Shown here one piece after another: positions 57,634 to 64,000 of a stretch of DNA of 64,000 nucleotides. The notes under the pieces are model-generated. The model searched no databases and was not told where the DNA came from. It worked only from the letters and a program-made list of their open reading frames with translations. The stretch lies in assembly GCF_006384975.1 (NCBI RefSeq), contig NZ_CP021645.1:2508001-2572000 (forward strand), written 5' to 3'. Source of the DNA: Pseudomonas oryzihabitans (GTDB taxonomy: Bacteria > Pseudomonadota > Gammaproteobacteria > Pseudomonadales > Pseudomonadaceae). Every line of letters starts with the position of its first letter. Position 1 is the first letter of the stretch. A program made the translations under genes and the position numbers.

Positions 57634-58502
57634 CGGAATCCGGCGAAGTTCAGGTACAGGCCGGTTATTTGATCACCCCAGAGCAAGGCAATCCACCCCG
57701 CCACGGCGAGATAGGGACCGAAGGGCAAGGGCGTACTGGTTTCCGCCCGGCGCAAACGCAGGGTGATGATGCCGAGGATGGCTCCCACCAGCGACGACAG
57801 CAGGATGGTCAAGGGCAGGATCTGCCAACCACCCCAGGCCCCGAGCAAGGCCAGCAGCTTGAAGTCGCCATAGCCCATGCCTTCCTTGCCAGTCACCAGG
57901 CGAAAGAGCTGAAACACCAGCCACAGACTCAAATAGCCCACCACCGCGCCCCAGACGGCATCGACAAGCGTAGCGAACAGCCCGAACTGATTGGCGATCA
58001 AGCCCAACCACAGCAGCGGCAGTACGATGATATCCGGCAGCAACTGATGATCGGCGTCGATCAGGCTGGCAGCCAACAGTCCCCAGGTCAGCAGCAGAAA
58101 TGCCCCGCCCTGCCAGGTCACACCCAGATGCCAAACGACCCAGGCGGACAACAATCCACAGGCCAGCTCGACCAACGGATAACGCAGGCCGATGCTCGTC
58201 TGGCACCCCTTGCAGCGACCGCGCAAGAGCAGATAACTCACCACCGGCACGTTTTCCCAGGGCCGCACGGCGCGCTGGCAATGGGGACAACGCGAAGCGG
58301 GACGTGCCAGGTTGAAAGGGGCGCCGGCTGGCTCAGGCGGCAGGTCCAGCACCTCGCGCGCCTCGGCCTGCCAGTCCCGCCTCAGCATCACCGGCAAGCG
58401 ATACACCACTACATTGAGAAAGCTACCTACCAGCAGCCCCAGGAGCAGCGCACACAAGGCCGCGGCCAGCGGCGCGCCGGCCAGGAAGTCCAGCAGCGCC
58501 AT
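57630..58502 (-). CDS. pilD: Prepilin peptidase / N-methyltransferase PilD
   Basis: A 290-aa inner-membrane aspartic peptidase that cleaves type IV prepilins and methylates the new N-terminus. Two CxxC pairs (RCPHCQR and RCKGCQ) lie in the cytoplasmic loop after helix 1 (about 70-100); catalytic Asp residues are in [11 protein letters not shown] and [14 protein letters not shown]. About eight membrane helices. It starts one base into the pilC stop. Confidence 0.97.
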   Translation of the reverse strand: MALLDFLAGAPLAAALCALLLGLLVGSFLNVVVYRLPVMLRRDWQAEAREVLDLPPEPAGAPFNLARPASRCPHCQRAVRPWENVPVVSYLLLRGRCKGCQTSIGLRYPLVELACGLLSAWVVWHLGVTWQGGAFLLLTWGLLAASLIDADHQLLPDIIVLPLLWLGLIANQFGLFATLVDAVWGAVVGYLSLWLVFQLFRLVTGKEGMGYGDFKLLALLGAWGGWQILPLTILLSSLVGAILGIITLRLRRAETSTPLPFGPYLAVAGWIALLWGDQITGLYLNFAGFR

Positions 58503-59719
58503 CAGACCACCGAGCCGAGTTGGAAGATCGGCAGGTACATGGCGATGATCAGACCACCTACCAACACCCCCAACACCGCCATGATCATCGGCTCCATCAG
58601 GGTGGTGAGGTTGTCGACCATGTTGTCGACCTCGTCTTCATAGAAGGTCGCGACCTTGGACAGCATCTCGTCCAGCGAACCCGACTCTTCACCGATGGCC
58701 GTCATCTGGATGGCCATGGAGGAGAACACGCCAGTGGTGCGCATGGAGAAATTGAGTTGCATACCCGTGGAAACATCAGCCTTGATCTTTTCCACCGCAT
58801 TGCGGAAGACCACGTTACCCGTCGCACCAGCGACTGAATCCAGAGCGTCTACCAAAGGCACACCTGCGGCAAAGGTGGTAGCCAGGGTACGGGCATAACG
58901 GGCAATGGCCGACTTATAGAGAATGGAGCCGATCAGCGGGATCTTCAGCAGGCCACGGTCCGTGGCATCACGGAATTTCTCCGACTTCTTGTAGAAATGT
59001 CGCAATACAAAGCCAAGCACGAACATGGCGCCAAGCACCAGCAGCCACCACTCCTGCAGGATCTCGGAAATGCCGATCACGAACAGCGTGAACGCCGGCA
59101 ACTGGGCACCGAAGCCTTCGAACACCGACTGGAATTGCGGCACCACCTTGATCAGCAAAATGGCCGACACGATCACTGCGACGACCACCACAGCCGCCGG
59201 ATAGGTCATGGCCTTCTTGATCTTCTTCTTCAGCGCCTCGGTCTTTTCCTTGTAGGTCGCGACACGATCCAGCAGGGTCTCCAGCGCACCTGATTGCTCA
59301 CCGGCATCCACTAGGTTGCAATAGAGATCATCGAAATACTGGGGTTGTTTGCGCAGGGAGTTGGCCAGGCTGTTACCCGCGGCGACATCCTGCTTGATGT
59401 CGTCCACCAGCTTGCGCATGTTGGGATTGTCGAAACCCTCGCCAATGATATCGAAGGCCTGCAACAGAGGTACGCCCGCGCTCATCATGGTCGCCAGCTG
59501 GCGGGTGAACAGTGCGATATCCAGGGGCTTGATCTTCTTGCCCTTGCCGAACAACGACACCGACTTCTTGCGTACCCGAGTCGGGTTGATACCCTGCTTG
59601 CGCAACTGCGCCTTGATCAGCGCCGGATTCAACCCGATCATCTCGCCCTTCACCTTGGTCCCTTTGCGATCGGTCCCCTCCCAGGTGAAGCTGCCCATCT
59701 TGATTGCTTTATCGGCCAT
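58502..59719 (-). CDS. pilC: Type IV pilus inner membrane platform protein PilC
   Basis: A 405-aa GspF/PilC protein with the duplicated T2SSF domain (about 70-195 and 275-395) and three membrane helices. Markers: FTRQLATMMSAGVPLLQAFD, DDLYCNLVDAGEQSGALETL and MTAIGEESGSLDEMLSKVAT. It couples the PilB ATPase to pilin insertion. Separated from pilB by 208 nt that contain a palindromic repeat. Confidence 0.97.
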   Translation of the reverse strand: MADKAIKMGSFTWEGTDRKGTKVKGEMIGLNPALIKAQLRKQGINPTRVRKKSVSLFGKGKKIKPLDIALFTRQLATMMSAGVPLLQAFDIIGEGFDNPNMRKLVDDIKQDVAAGNSLANSLRKQPQYFDDLYCNLVDAGEQSGALETLLDRVATYKEKTEALKKKIKKAMTYPAAVVVVAVIVSAILLIKVVPQFQSVFEGFGAQLPAFTLFVIGISEILQEWWLLVLGAMFVLGFVLRHFYKKSEKFRDATDRGLLKIPLIGSILYKSAIARYARTLATTFAAGVPLVDALDSVAGATGNVVFRNAVEKIKADVSTGMQLNFSMRTTGVFSSMAIQMTAIGEESGSLDEMLSKVATFYEDEVDNMVDNLTTLMEPMIMAVLGVLVGGLIIAMYLPIFQLGSVV

Positions 59720-59887
59720 GGCCTCGACTCGTCAAAGACTCGGCCCGCCTTGGCGAACCCGTCAAAAGAATGCTCTTTGCAAAGCTGTTGCCTCTGCTAA
59801 GGCAAGCATCGCGCCAAATGCCGGCACGCTCAGTGCTCTGTGAGGCTTAAAGCCTGCTAATGACAACTGCCCCCGCTCCGCTCCAGT

Positions 59888-59921
59888 CCCCTCTCCCTCA
59901 GGGAGAGGGCTAGGGTGAGGG
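59888..59921. repeat. Palindromic repeat between pilB and pilC
   Basis: CCCTCTCCC and GGGAGAGGG form a 9-bp stem with a 3-nt loop, followed by CTAGGGTGAGGG. This is the same family as 2351-2372. Lying within the pilB-to-pilC transcript, it could pause or stabilise the mRNA. Confidence 0.65.
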
Positions 59922-59927
59922 CGCACG

Positions 59928-61622
59928 TTAATCCTTGGTCACCCGATTGATCTCTTCCAGACTGGTAATCCCCTGCATCGCCTTCACCAGGCCGGAGCGC
60001 CGCAGATCGTTGAACCCCTCCGTCCGCATCCGCGCCGCGATCTCGATGGAGTTGCCCTCCTCCATGATCATCTGCTGCAACGCGGGAGTGATCTTCACCA
60101 CCTCATAGATCCCTACTCGACCGCGATAACCCCCGTTGCAGTCCTCGCAACCAATGGGCTGATACAGCGTGAAGCTGCCAATCTCTTCTTCCTTAAACCC
60201 CTCTGCCAGCAAAGCCTCATGAGGAACCTCATGGACGCGCTTGCACTTGGTGCACAGCTTGCGAGCCAGCCGTTGGGCGATGATCAGGTTGACCGAGGTC
60301 GCCAAGTTGAAGGCTGGTACACCCATATTACGCAAGCGTGTCAGGGTTTCCGCTGCACTGTTGGTGTGCAGCGTCGACATCACCATGTGACCGGTCTGGG
60401 CCGCCTTGATGGCGATCTCCGCCGTCTCAAGATCACGAATCTCCCCCACCATGATCACATCGGGGTCCTGGCGCAGGAAGGCGCGCAACGCCTGGGAGAA
60501 GTCGAGCCCCTGCCGTGGATTGACGTTGACCTGGTTGATGCCTTCCAGATTGATTTCCACCGGATCTTCCGCAGTGGAAATGTTGATGTCTTCGGTATTG
60601 AGGATATTGAGGCCGGTGTAGAGCGACACCGTCTTGCCCGAACCCGTCGGTCCGGTTACCAGAATCATCCCCTGCGGCTGCTTGAGCGCCTGTAAGTAGA
60701 GCTCCTTCTGGACATCCTCGTAGCCCAGGGCATCGATCCCCATCTGAGCACTGGAAGAGTCGAGAATCCGCATCACGATCTTCTCGCCCCACAGCGTGGG
60801 CAAGGTATTGACCCGGAAGTCGATGGACTTGGTCTTGGACACCTTGAGCTTGACCCGACCGTCCTGGGGCTTGCGGCGCTCGGAGATATCCATGTTGGAC
60901 ATCACCTTGAGCCGCGCCGAGATGCGCGAAACGAGCTGCACCGGTGGCCGCGCCGCCTCGTGCAAGATGCCATCGGTACGAAAACGCACCCGGTACATCT
61001 TTTCATAGGGCTCGAAGTGGAGGTCGGACGAGCCCTTCTTGATGGCGTCGAGCAGCATCTTGTTGACGAACTTCACTACTGGCGCATCGTCGGCATCGAT
61101 ACCGGCTACAGCCTCCTGAGGCCGCTCACCGCCATCAGCTTCCAGATCAAGATCAATATCGCCTAGGTCCAGGCCCCCCGTGCCGGTATCCAGATATCGC
61201 TCGATGGCCTGATGCAGCTTGTCATCCTCAACCAGCACGACCTCGACCGCCAGCTTGCTGCCAAAAGACACATCATTGATGGCCTGCTGGTTGGTAGGGT
61301 CAGAGAGTGCGATGAAAAGCTTGTTGCCTCTCTTGCTCAGAGGCAGGAAGTGATGCTGCTGCATCAGCTTCTCGTTGACGATGTCCTTGGGCAGTTGATC
61401 TTTATCAATGGCGGCCAGATCGAGAAAAGGCACACCAAATTCCTGAGCGGCTAACTCTGCCAGAGGCCGGCTTTGTACCAATCGCTGCTGAACGAGATAG
61501 GTCACCAGCGGTATCTTGGCCTGCTTGGCCTTGACCACCGCCTGCTGCGCGGCCGGCTCTGCCAGCAACTGCGCATCCACCAGCTGCCGCGCCAACCCCG
61601 ACAGCGTCACTATCTCGTTCAT
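59928..61622 (-). CDS. pilB: Type IV pilus extension ATPase PilB
   Basis: A 564-aa hexameric motor. The N-terminal GSPII_E domain is followed by Walker A LVTGPTGSGKTVSLYTG, Asp box AEDPVEINL, Walker B VIMVGEIRDLETAEI, His box MSTLHTNSAAETLTRL and a tetracysteine zinc site (LCTKCKR and GCEDCNGG). Two adjacent ATGs occur at the start; I used the second because AGGTGA is better spaced from it (the first would add one Met). Divergent from pilA. Confidence 0.97.
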   Translation of the reverse strand: MNEIVTLSGLARQLVDAQLLAEPAAQQAVVKAKQAKIPLVTYLVQQRLVQSRPLAELAAQEFGVPFLDLAAIDKDQLPKDIVNEKLMQQHHFLPLSKRGNKLFIALSDPTNQQAINDVSFGSKLAVEVVLVEDDKLHQAIERYLDTGTGGLDLGDIDLDLEADGGERPQEAVAGIDADDAPVVKFVNKMLLDAIKKGSSDLHFEPYEKMYRVRFRTDGILHEAARPPVQLVSRISARLKVMSNMDISERRKPQDGRVKLKVSKTKSIDFRVNTLPTLWGEKIVMRILDSSSAQMGIDALGYEDVQKELYLQALKQPQGMILVTGPTGSGKTVSLYTGLNILNTEDINISTAEDPVEINLEGINQVNVNPRQGLDFSQALRAFLRQDPDVIMVGEIRDLETAEIAIKAAQTGHMVMSTLHTNSAAETLTRLRNMGVPAFNLATSVNLIIAQRLARKLCTKCKRVHEVPHEALLAEGFKEEEIGSFTLYQPIGCEDCNGGYRGRVGIYEVVKITPALQQMIMEEGNSIEIAARMRTEGFNDLRRSGLVKAMQGITSLEEINRVTKD

Positions 61623-61771
61623 CATGTCACCTGCGCTTGCGTTAGCTGGCCTTATAGCACTCCCCCGCTCCACCCGCAAAATGGCGCCAAATGGCTGACA
61701 TTTTTTGTCACCACCTGCCCATTTGCCGAACACCATCACAAACAGAACGTGCCGTAGTCGCCACTTTTCTT

Positions 61772-61787
61772 TGGCATGGCCTATGCT
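61772..61787 (+). promoter_or_regulatory. Sigma-54-type promoter of pilA
   Basis: TGGCATGGCCTATGCT fits TGGCAC-N5-TTGCW, with GG (-24) and GC (-12) at the exact spacing, about 48 nt before the pilA ATG. P. aeruginosa pilA is known to use RpoN with the PilS/PilR system; those regulators are not in this window. Confidence 0.8.
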
Positions 61788-61834
61788 TCACCCCTGACAG
61801 GCACGTTGGCCTAACCCAACCTTGGAGATTTAAC

Positions 61835-62371
61835 ATGAGAGTTCAAAAAGGCTTCACATTAATTGAACTGATGATTGTAGTGGCAATCGTTGGTATTTTG
61901 GCAGCAGTAGCAATTCCCGCTTACCAAGACTATACGGTAAGAGCTCGTGTGACTGAAGGCCTTAACCTTGCCGAATCCGCTAAGATGATGATTGCCACCG
62001 AAGGTTCCGCATCAGCTGCTGACTTGACTCGTGTGGTTACCACTTGGAACGCTCAAAACAATAACACTGGCGCAAACAGTAAATATGTAAACAGCGTCAT
62101 AATCGCGGCGAGCGGCGCTATTACTGTAACTTTCAACCCAACACGAGTAGGTCTAGCAGCAGCTCAAAACACCATTGTACTTTCGCCTTATGTGAGAACT
62201 GCAGCCGCGGGCACCGCAGTGACGCTTGCTGCAGCTCAAACAGCTGGCACTACCGGCTCGCTGGACTGGGCCTGCGCATCTGCTACCCAAGTAACTTCTA
62301 CCAGTGCCGGCATGACCGGCGCCGCCGCGGGCACCCTGCAAGCGAAATACGCACCGGCCTCGTGCCGATAA
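61835..62371 (+). CDS. pilA: Type IV major pilin PilA
   Basis: A 178-aa type IVa pilin. Short leader MRVQKG, then mature [19 protein letters not shown] with the essential Glu5, cut by PilD between G6 and F7. The variable globular domain follows (35-178) and ends with a C-terminal disulfide pair (DWACASAT ... ASCR). The ribosome site is TTGGAGA. Codon use beyond the N-terminus is AT-richer than pilB, as expected for allele exchange. No accessory pilin-modification gene follows; instead there is a terminator and IS debris. Confidence 0.96.
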   Translation: MRVQKGFTLIELMIVVAIVGILAAVAIPAYQDYTVRARVTEGLNLAESAKMMIATEGSASAADLTRVVTTWNAQNNNTGANSKYVNSVIIAASGAITVTFNPTRVGLAAAQNTIVLSPYVRTAAAGTAVTLAAAQTAGTTGSLDWACASATQVTSTSAGMTGAAAGTLQAKYAPASCR

Positions 62372-62388
62372 ACGCCTAGCGGCCCTAC

Positions 62389-62421
62389 AAGAAGTGCTTA
62401 TTATAAAAATAAGCACTTCTT
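62389..62421 (+). terminator. Intrinsic terminator of pilA
   Basis: AAGAAGTGCTTATT and AATAAGCACTTCTT form a perfect 14-bp stem around a 5-nt loop, 18 nt after the pilA stop. The stem ends in T-rich sequence. Confidence 0.8.
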
Positions 62422-62496
62422 ATTGCCGCACTCAAAAAACACAAGAAAGCCAAAATTCACCAACCTGCAGCCATCCTGAGAACGCAAACGACTTAG

Positions 62497-63341
62497 AGCA
62501 TGTTCAAAATCTTTTCCCTCTGCGCGATACTGTCCAGATGAGAAAGAACTATCCAAGTGATATCAGTCGTGAGCAGCTTGAGCGCGTGAAGCCGCTGCTG
62601 GAAGGTGCTCGGAAGAAGACGCGGCCAAGGACAGTGGATCTGTACGAGGTGTTCTGCGCGGTGTTGTACGTGCTCAAGAGCGGTTGCCAGTTGCGGATGC
62701 TCCCCGAGGACTTTCCCAAGTGGCGCACGGTGCACGCGTACTTACAGATCTGGAGTGAAGTGGACAAGGATGGAATGAGCCTGCTGGAGCGGGCGCTCAA
62801 AAAGTCAGGTTGGCGCGGTCCGCGAGAGACAGGGGCGCAACGCCTCAAGTACGCTCTTGATCGTGGACGTGCAGAGCGTGAAGAACACGGACACGGCCGG
62901 TCAGAAGGGCTATGACGCCGGCAAGAAGGTGTCGGGGATCGAGCGGCACATTGCCGTGGATACGCAAGGCTTGCCGCATGCCATCGCCGTGACGACGGCC
63001 GACGTGACCCGACCGCAAGGGCGCCCTCAAGGCGTTTGCACGTTGCAAGGCGGGTCTGGGCAAGGTGCGCAGCGTGCTAGCGGATAGTGGTTATGTCGGT
63101 CGGCCGTTTGCTCAAGACGTCCAGGCGATCCTGGGGGCGCACGTGACAGTGCAGATCGCCAAGCGAAGCGAACTGCACACGTTCAAGGTCATGCCCCAGC
63201 ACTGGGTCGTCGAGCGTAGCTTTGCCTGGTTGGAGAAACACCGGAGGCTATGGAAGAACTGCGAGCGCACGCTCAACATCAGCTTGCAGTTCATCCATCT
63301 GGCTTTCTTGGCACTTTTACCAAAAGATTTTGAACAGGCTC
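62497..63341 (+). mobile_element. IS5-family insertion sequence, 845 bp, decayed
   Basis: Terminal repeats GAGCATGTTCAAAATCTTTT (left) and, reversed, GAGCCTGTTCAAAATCTTTT match at 19 of 20 positions. TTA flanks both ends (62494-62496, 63342-63344), a 3-bp duplication usual for the IS427-like group. It sits 75 bp beyond the pilA terminator. Confidence 0.85.
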
Positions 63342-63391
63342 TTAGAGCAAACAAGAGCCAACCTAAGCAGGGCCACCACCGAGAAATATAA
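62538..63391 (+). pseudogene. IS5-family transposase with two frameshifts
   Basis: The frame from ATG 62538 (MRKNYPSDISREQLERVKPL) is correct to about ERALKK, then shifts at the A5 run near 62800; the next frame (QVGAVRERQGRNASSTLLIV then DVQSVKNTDTAGQKGYDAGK) is correct until DVT, then shifts again at CCC near 63008; the third frame (RSVLADSGYVGRPFAQDVQA ... ERSFAWLEKHRRLWKNCERT) completes the DDE domain. Each break is explained by one extra base. The last frame runs past the IS end to 63391. Confidence 0.85.
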
Positions 63392-63567
63392 AACCAAAAC
63401 AACCCATCTCCAGCAAAGTTTAGCAAAACATCAATATACCCATAAACTTCAGCATAAAAATTATGCCCCACACTTTAGCCCCGACTTAAAACCTTAGTCT
63501 CCAGCATAAGTTACTTGACCAGGTGTGTAGCCCGGAATCTGATGGTGCATCATTACCCCTGAGTCGG
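63345..63567. other. AT-rich stretch between IS5 copy and IS481 remnant
   Basis: About 220 bp of low-G+C sequence, much richer in A than the rest of the window. No gene is supported on the plus strand. On the minus strand a short frame reads DVLLNFAGDGLFWFYISRWW up to the IS5 boundary; see findings. Confidence 0.4.
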
Positions 63568-63914
63568 ATGCCCTATGGGAAGCGTATTCACGGCAGCGCC
63601 CGCATAACGCCGCGTGTTCGAGCCGAGCTCCAAGCGTCGAAAGAGAGCATACGAGTCCTTGCCACTCGCTACGGCCTGCCCCCAAGACAGTGGTCAAGTG
63701 GCGCAAGCGGTTCGCAACGATTGATGCGCCGAGGGGACAGAAGGCGCCGAAGTACGGTGCTGATACCCGCGAAGGAGGCCGTCGTCGTGGCGCTCCTACA
63801 GCAGACGCTGTCTGCAATGGCGCCCCACTACAAGGTCATCTGCGACGCCTGGAGAAAGACCGATCAATCTTCAAGATCGACCCGCACCAGCTCATTCCGG
63901 GACCACACACCTAA
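63568..63914 (+). pseudogene. Remnant of an IS481-family transposase
   Basis: ATG 63568 begins MPYGKRIHGSARITPRVRAE then LQASKESIRVLATRYGL, the usual IS481 N-terminal HTH start. Continuity then needs another frame (VKWRKRFATIDAPRGQKAPK), back to STVLIPAKEAVVVALLQQTL, and again for LEKDRSIFKIDPHQLIPGPH at the end. The central catalytic part is missing, so this is an internally deleted, frameshifted relic. Confidence 0.7.
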
Positions 63915-64000
63915 AGTTTCCCCAAAGCGCTTGACTACCCCCATCAGATTATAAAGGCTAAGCAAACCCTAATGAGAACAGCCCAGACAGCGCATATAAA

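Noticed and set aside
62790..62815. Programmed frameshift at the A5 run of the IS5 transposase
   Set aside because: The shift needed is +1 at AAAAAG and a second +1 is needed later; simple single-base insertions explain both better.
61623..64000. tRNA-Thr gene next to pilA, as in some Pseudomonas
   Set aside because: I looked for a cloverleaf with a GTTCGA-type T arm and CCA end near pilA and found none in the window.

Overview
The window is a high-G+C gammaproteobacterial chromosome segment, almost certainly from Pseudomonas (sensu lato). The basis is gene content and local order: rpsP-rimM-trmD-rplS, hom-thrC with dsbC and xerD, recC-recB-recD, and pilA divergent from pilB-pilC-pilD-coaE-yacG, together with Pseudomonas-type intergenic repeats. 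Most of the window is core housekeeping DNA. No CRISPR array, rRNA or tRNA gene was recognised, and I see no clear new multi-gene defence or mobile system.

Layout. 1-7.6 kb: end of an aldo/keto reductase, a Nudix-like hypothetical, an AIM24/TIGR00266 protein, the CbpA/CbpM co-chaperone pair, a ZntB-type transporter gene interrupted by an in-frame amber codon, lysS, and prfB with the classical programmed +1 frameshift. 7.7-12.2 kb: a catabolic cassette (GMC oxidoreductase plus MHS-type permease) divergent from a LysR regulator. 12.2-15 kb: TerB/YebE-like protein, SnoaL-like secreted protein, an Old Yellow Enzyme and a MITE-like element. 15-26 kb: recJ, yaeQ, thrC, hom, dsbC, xerD, a thioesterase, the rplS operon and ffh. 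26-33 kb: ypjD, a second MHS permease, an IS4-family element inserted in the terminator shared by that permease and purT, then purT, two Nudix hydrolases and an L,D-transpeptidase. 33-37 kb: a complete OpuC-type osmoprotectant ABC transporter.

37-43.5 kb is the accessory stretch: a 63-aa ORF ending at a MITE, a secreted GH5 glycosidase, a membrane acyltransferase, a LuxR-type regulator whose sensor and HTH halves are out of frame at a C7 tract, and an AT-richer lipoprotein gene with gene debris beside it. 43.5-56 kb: prfC, rmuC and recD-recB-recC. 56-62.4 kb: type IV pilus assembly genes and pilA, which has a sigma-54-type promoter. 62.4-64 kb: insertion-sequence debris (decayed IS5-family copy, IS481-type remnant) downstream of pilA.

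The points most worth following are the IS4 insertion, which splits a bidirectional terminator but carries a terminator-like hairpin facing each neighbour; the C7 tract in the LuxR-type gene, which could switch the HTH on or off; the amber codons in zntB and the IS4 transposase; and the two MITE-like palindromic elements.
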